This document shows positions 24,801-33,100 of a stretch of DNA of 64,000 nucleotides, piece after piece; the stretch's first letter is position 1; every line of letters starts with the position of its first letter. Source of the DNA: Limnephilus marmoratus. Lineage: Eukaryota > Arthropoda > Insecta > Trichoptera > Limnephilidae. A program made the position numbers and the translations under genes. The notes under the pieces were generated by a model, which was given only the letters and a program-made list of their open reading frames with translations, ran no database searches and was not told the DNA's origin. Location of the stretch: NCBI GenBank assembly GCA_917880885.1, contig OU862917.1, forward strand, positions 24,292,104 to 24,356,103, written 5' to 3'.

Positions 24801-25518
24801 TATTGGCATGTCAGCAAATATTATGATAATTCGACTATTTACCTACTCTGTTTCATGAGCCCGTAATGATTTAATTACAGAACTGATCGGGATATTTGCA
24901 GACCAAGCCAATTTAATTTTGATCCTGAAATACGTAATACACATGGAAAACAGACGATGTAAAAAACATATGTCCAATCTTTACTAATATCTTATTTTTT
25001 TCTTCACAGGCCACAAAAAGATCCGCGCTTTCGTAACCCACGGAGGTTTGCTGAGCATGTTTGAAACCGTCTACCACGGAGTGCCTGTTGTGACTATGCC
25101 AGTCTTCTGCGATCATGAGTCCAACGCAGCCAAAGCCGTTCTGGATGGATATGCTCTCAAACTAGACCTTTACGGCCTGACCTCCGACAATCTCTTTAAA
25201 GCCATTCACAAGGTCATCCACGACCCCAAATACAGAGAAGAAGTCAAAAGAAGACAGTTCTTATTGAAAGACCAGAACGAAACACCTCTCCAAAGAGCAA
25301 TTTATTGGACTGAGTATGTCATCAGACACAAGGGAGCGAAACATCTTTTATCACCGTCAAGAGATCTGAACTTCATTCAGTACTACTCCATAGACACGAT
25401 CGTCCTTCTTTTAGGACTGTTACTTTTCTTAATGTCAGTTTTCGCTTGGTTGCTGAAGACTTCCTTCAGATATCTGTTGGATCACTATACGATACCGAGG
25501 AAGATCAAAGGAGATTGA
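12669..25518 (+). CDS. UDP-glycosyltransferase gene (5' partial, 4 exons)
   Basis: Four + strand exons (12669-12852, 14539-15039, 15793-16024, 25010-25518) join in phase to 474 codons of a UGT, an ER-membrane enzyme that moves a sugar from a UDP-sugar to small lipophilic molecules. Order: acceptor-binding region (DHNVTFVSAFPA), YDLFILD with the Asp expected to assist catalysis, FVSMGSSVKAS, LPQQDLLGHKKIRAFVTHGG...FETVYHGVP donor-binding signature, then a C-terminal transmembrane helix and short basic tail. Insect UGTs are usually about 520 aa, so roughly 45 N-terminal residues (signal peptide and catalytic His) are missing; that exon was not found upstream. The signature ends CDHESNAAKA where most UGTs have DQ. 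Introns are 1.7, 0.75 and 9.0 kb; the last is packed with retroelements. Subfamily not assigned. Confidence 0.93.
12853..14538 (+). other. UGT intron
   Basis: AT-rich intron. It holds a SINE-2 3' fragment at 14395-14480 and otherwise nothing recognised. Confidence 0.75.
14395..14480 (-). mobile_element. SINE family 2, 3' fragment
   Basis: Read on the - strand, TTGAAAATCTCCTACTACC appears in reverse complement with the AATGTTTGTCTTTC tail, matching the 3' halves of the copies at 17020-17205 and 43467-43680. Confidence 0.65.
14539..15039 (+). CDS. UGT exon B (catalytic Asp region)
   Basis: Acceptor TTTTCTAG ends at 14538; donor AAG|GTAAAA follows 15039. The exon is 167 codons, phase 0 at both ends. 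It starts VCDAFLEDHETKEL. YDLFILDGAYPECALG contains the Asp aligned with the catalytic-dyad Asp of vertebrate UGTs. It ends in the VAEIACIHCKPAKPLSK block typical of the domain boundary. Confidence 0.93.
15040..15792 (+). other. UGT intron
   Basis: 753-bp AT-rich intron without a recognised insertion. It ends in TTCATCATTTTCAG. Confidence 0.85.
15793..16024 (+). CDS. UGT exon C (start of UDP-sugar binding domain)
   Basis: Donor TTAG|GTAAGA follows 16024 and leaves phase 1. The exon reads ELEDFINQGGDSGFIFVSMG, then a LWKWEDD block, then NVMLSRWLPQQDLL. These are the C-terminal nucleotide-sugar-binding domain motifs, and GFIFVSMGSS is the classic UGT strand/loop. Confidence 0.93.
16025..16400 (+). 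other. start of last UGT intron, no repeat recognised
   Basis: First part of the 8,985-bp intron 16025-25009; the elements further along are listed separately. Confidence 0.6.
16401..16696 (+). mobile_element. long-inverted-repeat element with hammerhead-like core
   Basis: The left arm (16401-16448) and right arm (16648-16696) are inverted copies sharing blocks such as AACAATTCAACTTTGTA and TAGAAAAAT. Just inside the right arm lies CTGAAGA (16606-16612), a GGAAC/GTTCT stem with GTTT loop, then GAAAC (16628-16632). Related elements lie at 41121-41345 and 43948-44208. No coding sequence. Inverted terminal repeats plus hammerhead motifs are known from Penelope-like elements, but that assignment is inference. 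Confidence 0.6.
17020..17205 (+). mobile_element. tRNA-derived SINE (family 2)
   Basis: Full-length-looking copy: TTCAGTGGCTGAGTTGGCAT (A-box region), GCGTGTTCGATTTC (degraded B box), then GTGGCAGTAGGAGATTTTCA and GGAATGTTTGTCTTC, ending in an A-rich tail near 17200. It lies in the last UGT intron. Confidence 0.78.
17206..17710. other. no recognised feature
   Basis: Intronic AT-rich DNA. The open frame 17021-17314 (-) is antisense to the SINE. Confidence 0.45.
17715..18398 (+). pseudogene. CR1-group LINE, ORF2 C-terminal end (5'-truncated)
   Basis: One open frame reads IKYLGLSVDYKLNWELHIN, then IRKLSFIFKTIRNIMSLKQL, YYALCQSLSTYGISAWGG, and on to a stop at 18396-18398. It is collinear with the C-terminus of the LINE at 56.8-60.3 kb (YLGITIDQRLKWSPHIN, AFCQSIIQYGIIGWGG). 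Only the region after the catalytic palm remains, so this is a dead-on-arrival insertion. It is well preserved and therefore fairly young. Confidence 0.82.
18399..18960 (+). mobile_element. 3' UTR and tail of the CR1-group LINE
   Basis: The untranslated region contains ATGTGTAT-rich sequence. A bipartite hairpin has an outer stem CCCGCCTC (18850-18857) with GAGGCGGG (18877-18884) and an inner AGAC/GTCT stem with TTA loop. An A-rich tail runs to about 18955. Confidence 0.75.
19105..19795 (+). pseudogene. RTE-like LINE, 3' end (5'-truncated)
   Basis: It starts with SKSKVMVFEKEST, then VDEFIYLGSMFTRDGK, identical in plan to the last codons of the ORF at 61517-64000. The two are copies of one family, and this one shows the C-terminal part lying beyond the window edge. 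Frameshifts and stops follow (KWSWKRKDESRLNAVEM-type sequence). It ends GCGGTGAAACGGCGTGATGG...TTAAAA near 19795. Confidence 0.8.
19815..19859. repeat. two adjacent perfect hairpins
   Basis: GGAAGTC (19815-19821) pairs with GACTTCC (19828-19834). Three bases on, AATTCCGG (19838-19845) pairs with CCGGAATT (19852-19859). Both have six-base loops. They lie just after the RTE-like 3' end; whether they belong to it is unknown. Confidence 0.7.
20160..20960 (-). pseudogene. CR1/Jockey-group LINE, C-terminal end
   Basis: The - strand frame from about 20960 to 20236 reads KLYLNISKCHIVRFSRIKNP, IKDLGITFQSNLSFVNHITE, MLGFITRLTRNFNNIK, YVRSQLEYNSPVWNPYYNIH, to QFSYVQ. It is an uninterrupted thumb and C-terminal part of a LINE reverse transcriptase, followed by a short 3' UTR and an (AAAT)n tail at 20160-20186. 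It is the best copy of the family also seen at 2391-3290 and 11820-12125. The catalytic domain is absent because of 5' truncation. Confidence 0.85.
20961..21505. other. no recognised feature
   Basis: AT-rich intronic DNA with no supported gene. Confidence 0.45.
21506..21985 (-). mobile_element. unidentified poly(A)-tailed element (family B), copy 1
   Basis: On the + strand it starts with a T run and CAGCTCCACACAGGAGTCCC and ends GGGGCGGCGGTACCCATATT near 21980. The T run marks the poly(A) end, so the sense strand is -. Near that end two nested stems occur: CTCCACACAG/CTGTGTGGAG outside, and a CCCTGAGG...CCTCGGGG type inside. Other copies: 23585-23985 (+ sense), 31010-31212, 41422-41860, 42668-43137 and 55448-55665. 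A partly conserved sense frame exists (for example 21848-21564), but its product is not recognised. Confidence 0.7.
22048..22200 (+). mobile_element. tRNA-derived SINE, related to family 1
   Basis: A tRNA-like block, 22050-22127, has TTAGCTCAGTTAGTAGAGA (A box), an anticodon-loop-like CCGGCAA and GGGTTCAAGTCC (B box). It is followed by GTATCTTTTTTTGA and GTTTCAGG, echoing the family 1 tail. The acceptor ends GGACACAT and ATGTGACC pair imperfectly. Confidence 0.65.
22310..22437 (-). mobile_element. SINE family 1, 3' part
   Basis: Left piece of a - strand SINE split by the MITE at 22438-22869. It contains GCCTGAAACACTCATC, AAGATACATGCCGCCGACGG and GGACTCGAACCAGCGTCC, the reverse of tail, acceptor and B box. 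Confidence 0.8.
22438..22869. mobile_element. 432-bp MITE with periodic subterminal repeats
   Basis: It interrupts the tRNA-like head of a SINE and is flanked by CTCTTTAA on both sides (22430-22437 and 22870-22877), an 8-bp target duplication (9 bp if the next C is counted). Inside each end are five copies of an AATATCTACAG-type motif: left starts near 22452, 22491, 22519, 22545 and 22573; right, inverted (CTGTAGATATT), near 22740, 22766, 22795, 22820 and 22846. No coding sequence. The 8-bp duplication suggests a hAT- or P-type transposase, but the ends (CGGAGGCG... and ...TGGAGTC) do not fix the superfamily. Confidence 0.8.
22870..23085 (-). mobile_element. SINE family 1, head and 5' extension
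   Basis: Right piece of the split SINE: CCACTGAGCTACGTCAGC, then ACCCGCCAAATAATTCAATA, AAACAACCAACTTTATTTTT and TAGGTGGCGTCGAGACAAAT. The same string of blocks follows the tRNA head of the copy at 54.5 kb, so the mobile unit extends about 180 bp upstream of the tRNA-like part. Confidence 0.78.
23086..23584. other. no recognised feature
   Basis: AT-rich intronic DNA. A local TGTACAATGTACA palindromic stretch lies near 23235; no gene supported. Confidence 0.45.
23585..24075 (+). mobile_element. family B element, copy 2, plus duplicated 3' end
   Basis: Sense-strand copy. It runs from AACCATTTATTGGATAACCA through GGTGCCCGGGTTTATGGGG to GGGGAATTATTTTCCACAG near 23970. A second fragment of the same 3' end (GGGGAATTATTTTCCTCAGG) follows at 24030-24075, ending in an AAATA-rich tail. 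Confidence 0.72.
24555..24765 (-). mobile_element. SINE family 2
   Basis: On the - strand: GACCGGTTAGTGGCGGAGTT, GGCGTCGCGCGTCG, then GGTAGTAGGAGTTTTTCAAA and an A-rich end near 24565. It aligns with the copies at 17020 and 43467 but is more diverged. Confidence 0.72.
25010..25518 (+). CDS. UGT exon D (donor signature, membrane anchor)
   Basis: Acceptor TTTTTTCTTCACAG ends at 25009. The exon supplies two bases that complete a Gly codon with exon C and ends in TGA at 25516-25518. It reads GHKKIRAFVTHGGLLSMFET, then GVPVVTMPVFCDHESNAAKA. A strongly hydrophobic helix (TIVLLLGLLLFLMSVFAWLL) precedes the lysine/arginine-rich tail PRKIKGD, matching a type I ER-membrane UGT with a cytosolic tail. 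The position normally occupied by Gln in the DQ pair is His. Confidence 0.95.
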
Positions 25519-28500
25519 CTGACGTAATTGTTGCGAATCGTTTGAACAATTCCGTTGATGCAATATTTTGATGGGTTCAGCTAAATCATTAAGTCATTAG
25601 GTCAGGATAGTGTAGTTTGAAAGAAGTGGTGATGAAAGCCAGTTAAGTGAGCGGTTTCATTAGACACAATTTAAGTGTTGGCTAGAGTGATTGTGTAAGA
25701 CGTTCAAAGGGATAGATGTATTGTTTAATGTAACGCTCGTACCTGTACCTGCAATGAACTGAAGACTCTCAGTAGACTTGATAAAATAATTTTATTCACC
25801 GGGTTTCAGGCTCATACCACGAAAATTCAAAAGCACTTGCGAGAGTAATCTGTGAAAAATACTAATAATTTTATTGAAACCAAGCAAAAGTGGGTTATTT
25901 TTGTCGAAAACATCATGTGAGCCCATGTTCAAAGAAAGATAGGAGACTTGAAATGAAAAAAAAATTGAACCACGTAGTTTGGAGGTGTGAGCATGAAACA
26001 TGGTGAATAAAATATAGTTTCAAAATGTTTTTAGTTTATTGTTAAAATGAATGAACGTATGATTGATTATAAGTGAATTATTTGTGTGATGAATGTACTT
26101 ATCCAGATAAAGAACTTAGTTTAAGTCATTAGTTTTATACGTAATTATACTTATTAAATATGCTAAATTACCCACGTATATATTTTTTTATTATAGAGCC
26201 GCAATGATTCATGGAGTTAAAATCGAAACATAGACTACCTATATGTACATATATATTCTTGAGCATGCAGAAATACATATTACAAAACCTGCCAAAAGTA
26301 ATAGAACTAGAAAATTACTTATTATTGGAATCGTGGGTTCTTCAATTTCACGATGATATTGCATTTCAAAAGAAAGAAACTTTCGTTTACATGACGAGGT
26401 CATCGATGAATCAAATTAATACTCTTTCTATGACAAATCTGTTTATTGCATAACTAAGAAACATCAATATTTTACAATAAAATAAATATAAGATAATGAA
26501 AAAGATAAGATTAAAAGACCAGTATTTATTAAAAATAATTAAAATGAAGTGAAATCTGTAAGAATAGGTCAAAAATATTAAAAAATGTGGGAATTGTCAT
26601 TACTTATTAGTTCCATTTCTACCAAATTTTAACAACGTGCATAAATATATCCAGCCTTACCAATTGAAAAAAAACTTCCCAACCGTTAAACGGTCTTTTA
26701 GTTATACATTAAATAAAGAGTCTAAGCTCAAATTCGATATGGTACTAACAACAAAAAAATTTAACTCTGTTTTTTAAATCCGGCAACATCCCAACAACAA
26801 ACAACCAACCATTCCTTGCATACGCATTTGTGATTATTTTTACCGCCAAATAACTTGCTCGGGGGTCAGCTATATTATTTCATCTTGTACGCAATTCAAC
26901 GAAAATCGTGTTTTTGTTTATAAAATTGACAAATATCTATTACATTCGTATAATTCAATTCACTTATTTGTGTAACGCTTCGTCACTTTTAGGCAACTAA
27001 ATACACAATAATGGCATGTTGTAAACTGTACATTCATTTTAAAATATTAAATATTAAAATATTAAAGTACCTATATTTCAAATATAAAAAGTTATTTTGT
27101 CTAGTTTCCGAAATGATATTTGTTTTTCTGCAAAAAGGAGAAATATATAGGATATTTAAGATACCTTTGAGAAGTTCCGAAATTCGATGAAAAATTATTT
27201 TTAATAACAGTTACAACAGATGGCTGTTTCTTTTTTATTTTTATAGTTACTTTTATTCAATGTACTTTTTACATGCACGATAATTTATCAATTTTATAAC
27301 ATTTTCAGCCGTTTATTAGTACGGTTGATTATGTCTATTAAACACTAATACCAGGTTAATGCAATGTTGTTCAGCAGATTGGAGTGTCTATTTTAAAAAG
27401 CGGGCAGGCGATGTCATGCTTTTATGCAATTCAAAACTCTCCTTTCCTAACCTAGTTCCCATTCTAACAATTCTGTACCTACATCGTTTCCGAAACTACA
27501 CAGTGGTGAAGCTAATAAATGCCAAAATTTCCCTTGATTTATATACGACACAAAGTTTTTTTTTAAATATCGAGGTCGTGATAAATATTATATTATTTCA
27601 GTTTTTGAACTTGGTTTTTATTTAGTCCGTTTTTTTTAATATTTATTTTTTAAGTATATAATACATTTCGATTTGATTACAAACGTTATTAAAAAATTGG
27701 CAACAAATTTTTCATGACAGGTTACATTTCCATGATATTAAATTAGTCCTTACAAAAATATTTAAAATGTACAAATAATAAACATTTTGGTAAGGCAAAT
27801 AAATATTTGGCTTTTGAGATTTTAAAATATGGCATGGAGAGTATGGTTTAAAAAATGATGTGAATAAAAGTTATATTATAATATAAGCAAAATTATTTGA
27901 ACTTTCATTGAATTAATTTTTTTTTTACTTTCTTGTAAATATCTCATTGTGTTTTATCTAAGTTAACATTTTTTTATTCTTTGCTTTTTATAGAAAAAAA
28001 AACAACATTGAATAATAAATTCTCAAAATGTAATAAAAATGGAAACTTTAATAAAGAGTGCATAAAATATTTTGTAACTTTGTTAGTATTTAGGTTAATA
28101 TTCAATAAACTACCAATCAATAACACCAAGAGATGTATATAATATGTACTTTATAATAGTTATATTTTATTTTATTACTTATCTAGTTAATTAACTATTA
28201 AAGATCTTCTAAAAATATTGTTTGTGATAAAATTGTTGCATTAAATATTAAAAAAATGTACATATTGTTTGTGAATAAATAGGTTTGCTTTTATAAAGTT
28301 GTGTTTCCAATCTTTCATATTAATATTAATAACATTAAAAAATATTGAAAATTTATTCTCCTTAATTTTGCGGGGGTCCATTTTGCCTTTGTTAATTTTT
28401 TGGTAATTTCAAGTAAAGTTATTGATAGATTCTTATTATTAAGAACTTTGTTCATGGGTATTTCTAATAATTGAGGGAGGAATAAACGTGCCGTTCTCCT

Positions 28501-28820
28501 GCGGAAAATGTCACGTTTTAATTTTAAACTAAATAACAAAGTTTGATTAAAAAATATAACTAGACAATAATAATCAAAATTACAATAATAGTGTAATATA
28601 CGTGTAATGAATTATACGACAGGTACATGTTATTATTTATATCTGTCAAGATAAAACTAGTAAAACTCTAAATTCTCTCAGGAGCTAGTAAAAAATAGAT
28701 TCGGTCTAAAATGTTTCATTTTGACGAAATCTAACAAAATTCTAAAATACGTCAACTACGTCAATTAAATCTTATAATCAAAATCTTTTGTAATTATGGG
28801 CGCTGAAATAATTCTATTGA
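25519..28820. other. convergent intergenic region, AT-rich
   Basis: No gene supported between the UGT stop and the repeat at 28.8 kb. AATAAA-type poly(A) signal candidates for the UGT occur at 26005 and 26712. Small frames (25792-26001, 26211-26453, 27359-27625, 28315-28539) lack domains and are AT-biased. Confidence 0.6.
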
Positions 28821-29232
28821 ATAATTCTGTACCCTAAAGGATAAACCACGTCAGCCATAGCTAAGTAATATCCCGAACTGACATTCTCTTGCCATATACC
28901 GCAGCTCACTCAGTCTTGCTACTTCTTGGATTCATCATCAGGACTTGTAAGCAATTTGATAACCAAGAAGCTATGCTAGCGTTATTCGATGGCATACTGA
29001 GAAGCAAGCTGGAGTACGCCAGCGATGTTTGGGCACCGTACCACCAGAAGTACATTGATATGTTTGAGCAAATCCAGAAGAAATTCCTCAGGTATATATG
29101 CGGAAGCATAGGGTAACTAAATTGAATTGTAATTGGAATTATTCTGTTGTACAATAATAATAAAAATTAAAAATTAAAAAAATAAATAAAAAAAATATTG
29201 CTCTGCGTGGTTTATCCTGGTACAGAATTGGT
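28821..29232. repeat. inverted-repeat pair around a LINE relic
   Basis: AATTCTGTACC..AAGGATAAACCACG on the left (28823-28850) recurs inverted on the right as CGTGGTTTATCCTGGTACAG (29205-29224). The arms are about 27 bp with one small indel and enclose a LINE fragment. It may be the two ends of a MITE that received a LINE. Confidence 0.6.
28889..29200 (+). pseudogene. LINE reverse transcriptase C-terminal fragment
   Basis: The frame 28889-29116 reads LLGFIIRTCKQFDNQEAMLA, LRSKLEYASDVWAPYHQKYI and QIQKKFLRYI. This is the same protein region as MLGFITRLTRNF...YVRSQLEYNSPVWNP of the 20-kb LINE but from another family. It jumps directly to a 3' UTR and AAAATTAAAAATTAAAAA tail, so an internal deletion has also occurred. 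Confidence 0.8.
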
Positions 29233-29582
29233 CAATGATCCTGAACTACGCTCCACGTCAAAAATACCGACAAGAGATAATTCACCGATTTATAATCAAG
29301 ATGAGAAAAATCAGATGCCTGCCGATTCAAAAGTAACACGAACAGTTAATTCGTGAAAAAAATATGTTTTCAGTTCAAAATCAGAGATGTTCCTAAAAAT
29401 ACCGCCTGATGTGTTTTTTTATGTGGCTGCGGATATCGAAGGACCTTGAAATGTGTTTGTATGTGTTTTGACCACTGCACAAGTAGATAATACGCACATA
29501 AGGAAAGGATTGAAAATGACTTACCGCGGAACTTGTGGCACTTTCTTCTATTTTGGCTGATTTTATCATGCACTTTGTATAT

Positions 29583-29589
29583 CTTTATT
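29583..29589 (-). terminator. candidate SNMP1 poly(A) signal
   Basis: TTTATT on the + strand (AATAAA on the gene strand) lies about 255 nt past the SNMP1 stop. It is the first such hexamer I see; no downstream element was checked. Confidence 0.4.
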
Positions 29590-29843
29590 ATTTGGGTACG
29601 TTCCTTGCGGTATTCGGTATGCGGGAATATTAATGCAGCGATGTTTATGCGGAGAGAATCAATTTATGACTGATGTGGGTGATAGCAAAATTGACAGGTG
29701 TATTGACAGGGAAGGGTAGAGAAAGTTAACAATATTAACTACAAGTTCAGGGTTTATGATACATAGATTTATGTAGGAAAGTGTAGCTATGTATTGTGTA
29801 AATGACCAACTACCGCCTGTCCTACAACGATAAAAGTCTTTTT

Positions 29844-30173
29844 CTAGAATCTGTCAGCTCCGCCAATAATCTGATTATTCATAACATCCTTATTGATTGG
29901 AGGAAGGGGAGCAATTCCGTTGAGATTCTGCCCGTTGGACCTCAGCTCCGGGCCAGGGTTAGCAGGCTTGCTCACTGTGCTGATGGTCTCGGTGGTGTTG
30001 GCTGGAGTCACGGCGAAGTTGATGATGCGTTGCTTATTGTGAAGGAAACCGGAGAGGATCACTCCGAGGGCTCCGAGGCAGACGGACAGCCACTTTATGG
30101 CCCCGACTACGCGCATGGGGATGAACAGCTGGTTGTTCATCATGCCGACGAAGGTCTGGTTGAGACCTATACC
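29844..30173 (-). CDS. SNMP1: SNMP1 exon 8 (C-terminal helix and tail)
   Basis: Acceptor TTTTTGCAG; 109 codons plus TAA. It begins [20 protein letters not shown], completing MPLFWVEE|G from exon 7. The helix [20 protein letters not shown] is followed by a cytoplasmic tail of about 65 residues rich in Asn, Pro and Gly, longer than typical tails in the family. Confidence 0.93.
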   Translation of the reverse strand, partial: GIGLNQTFVGMMNNQLFIPMRVVGAIKWLSVCLGALGVILSGFLHNKQRIINFAVTPANTTETISTVSKPANPGPELRSNGQNLNGIAPLPPINKDVMNNQIIGGADRF

Positions 30174-33100
30174 CTGCAAAAACAATTTTGTAGTTCAAAA
30201 TTAAAAGAATACTTAGTTTTTACCACTTTTATCTATTATCTATTATCTATTATCTATCTATCTTCTATCTATCTATCTTAAATTAATAAAAATGAATCGC
30301 CGAAATGTATGTACGCGCATGACTGCACCAAATTGGATAATTCTTTTTTTGTTGTGTTCGTTATTATCAGGACAAGGTTTGTATAAAACTACTGGTGAGT
30401 TCTGGCATTATAAAATTTGTATAAAAAAATTGCAATAGGTGGCACGCGAGCTGTTTGAAAACTTAATCCACCGGGAAAGGGGGATGTGGAGTGGGGAGAG
30501 GGAAGGTGGAGCAGGCGGAGTGGGAACACGCGGGAGAGGAAGTGGAGGTGGAAGGAGAACGGGACGAATGGGAAAAGACACGCAGGGAGAAACTATTTCT
30601 TTATTAAATGGCATAGCAACGCATGCCGGGAACCAGCTAGCTGTATATAAAAGGCGACATAATTCGTGAGCAACGCACACTTCTTCAGGGTTTACTTAAA
30701 ACTTATATAAGTTTGCTGTATTTGAAGGAGAAATTTTGTAATTTTGTTAAAAATGTCTAATAAGATGATTAGATTAGATAACATACATATATACCATGAC
30801 CACATTTATTACACTGTGTTTCACGCTTATCTGGGCCCAAAACACAAAAAAACGATAACTTTACAACATCGGATCGATAGGCGTAACTTCTGATGGTTGT
30901 ATATCGATATACCGAGCACGGTTTCACTGATGACAGCCTAACCGATATTGATAGGGAATAAATAATAAACCGATGAACGCTGGCAACAATGGAGTAAGTT
31001 TCTATAAATTCACTTTTTTTTACATTATCTCCATACATGAGGCCCTGAGGAAAATAATTACCCTCAGGGCCATCTTTGACGATGCCGTGTGGAGGGTCTT
31101 TTTATGGAAAAGAAGGAGAGGAAGTTCTGGGAATGAAAAAGGTATGAGGGGTGGGTAGAAATCTGGAGCATAGTGTGTCCAGGTCATCCGCCGCCACAAC
31201 CCAGACAAACCTTACCCCAAGAACCTCATTCAACGATTATCACTAACGATTACGCAAAAACATTAATTAATTGGCAATGTTGAAACGAAATACAATTCTA
31301 GATATGCATCGGCAGTCTGCATTAACTGTTTGACATTAATCGGAAGTCAATTAGTTAATGAGATCTTTAGTCATCTTTCAACCACTTTCGTTTCTCAAAG
31401 ATCGAACGGGATAAATTGATCGCTTCTTGTATGCATTATTTAAGTCTATGGAGTCAAAGCACTCTTTTTAGGGTGAATTAACTAATTCAAAAAAAAAAAC
31501 CAATGGACCGTTTATGCGACTTCTTTCAATTCTAATACCTTCGTTAGGTCAATCCGTTCATTAACCCTAGAAGCCTAATCTATTTTTGAGGTATATAGAG
31601 CCTTAACATTCGTCTCAGAGGCGTATATATATAAATGACATGTAGCCAATGTAGCCTAAAACGTACATACTTATGTCCTATTTTTTATAGGAAATTTAAG
31701 GTTGGGATATAAACTAATAATAAAGCACGCTTTTATTGAAGAAAACTACAATCACAATTATTTATTACAACGAAACAAAAATTATGCTTTTTTTCAAACT
31801 AAAAAATCAACTGAAAAATTTTTTTTTTTTAAAGAATTTAATATTTTTTAACATTAATTACTTATTCTTAGGGCAATAATTAAGAGTAATCAAACATTTA
31901 ATAATTTTTTTTTGTTAAATTAAAACTAAATTAGAACTTAGTTAAAAGTTACACAAAGCCCAAACATACGTCTCGCAGGCATACTGTAACCTCAAAAAGT
32001 CAAAAATGGCGGGATTAACCTAATTTACTTAATATTCAATATATATAACACATGTTTGTAACCGTAGTATTATTAATTACTATTAAATATCTGTAATAAA
32101 ACAATATACACCTCCCTTCCAGCCATGCTCCCATGGAAGATTAGTATTAAAATATCTAAACTTATTTGTAATCAATCGTTGACCGTGCTCGCTAACAAAA
32201 ATCACTCACCATAGATAACGGATTTAGTCAATATCGTATCGATATAGGGTTTTATCGATCGCACTTGCTGGACCTCCTGGAGTAATTATTTATTGAAGAT
32301 AAAACAAAAATATTGCTTTTAAACAAACTGCTTTTAGTATCTGGTAAAAAAGGAGTCCGGTTTGAAAACAAATTTTACCTCTTCTACCCAAAAGAGTGGC
32401 ATTAGTGTGTTTGGTAGATTTTTGAAGAGCTCCAACTTTTCTATTTTAGGCAGTATCATACTGAACTGCAGTCTCTTTTTCGCCATCATTGGAGTCCCGG
32501 TAATCTGAAACATAAGCAAAGTGTTAAAAAGATTTCTCGGTAGTGGTAAAGTTAATTATACTTGAACTCCTCAAGATTACGATTTTTTAAAAAAAATCTA
32601 TATTGGCTATCATAAATTTAAAAAAATTATGTTTGTCATGATCAACAAATTAAATTAGTGAAATTCTAAAATGAATTCAGCAATGTAATTCAATAAAAAC
32701 AAAATCGTTGCTTTGTTCACGTTCATCCCACATATTCTCTTTTGTTTTTTCAACTGATGATACACCGTAAGACAACATCCGTGTAAATTTCACAGATTCG
32801 AGCGAAATTTACAAACACTGTTGGGGAGATAAAGTTTTTAAAAAATATTTAGGAGAGAAAGTTGAGTCGGAGCTATATTAATTGGATCTAGGGAATGCAA
32901 ATCTCGCGAGATTGGGGCTCAAGCGAGATCCCGCTAGTTTATGAATAACAATACTGCGAGATCTCGCCAATTTCGAGATCTCGCGAGATTGGCAGTTTTG
33001 TGTGTGTTTTTTTTTTTTGCAAATAATCACAATATTTGAATAAATTAGGAAAAAAATAATAAAAATTATAAGTATTATAAGATAAACATTTACTTTCATG

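Larger units (their letters stand above)
30174..32378 (-). other. SNMP1 intron 7
   Basis: It contains an ATCT-rich microsatellite (30241-30282), a Helitron-like copy and a family B copy. The remainder (31215-32378) is AT-rich with no recognised feature. Confidence 0.8.
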
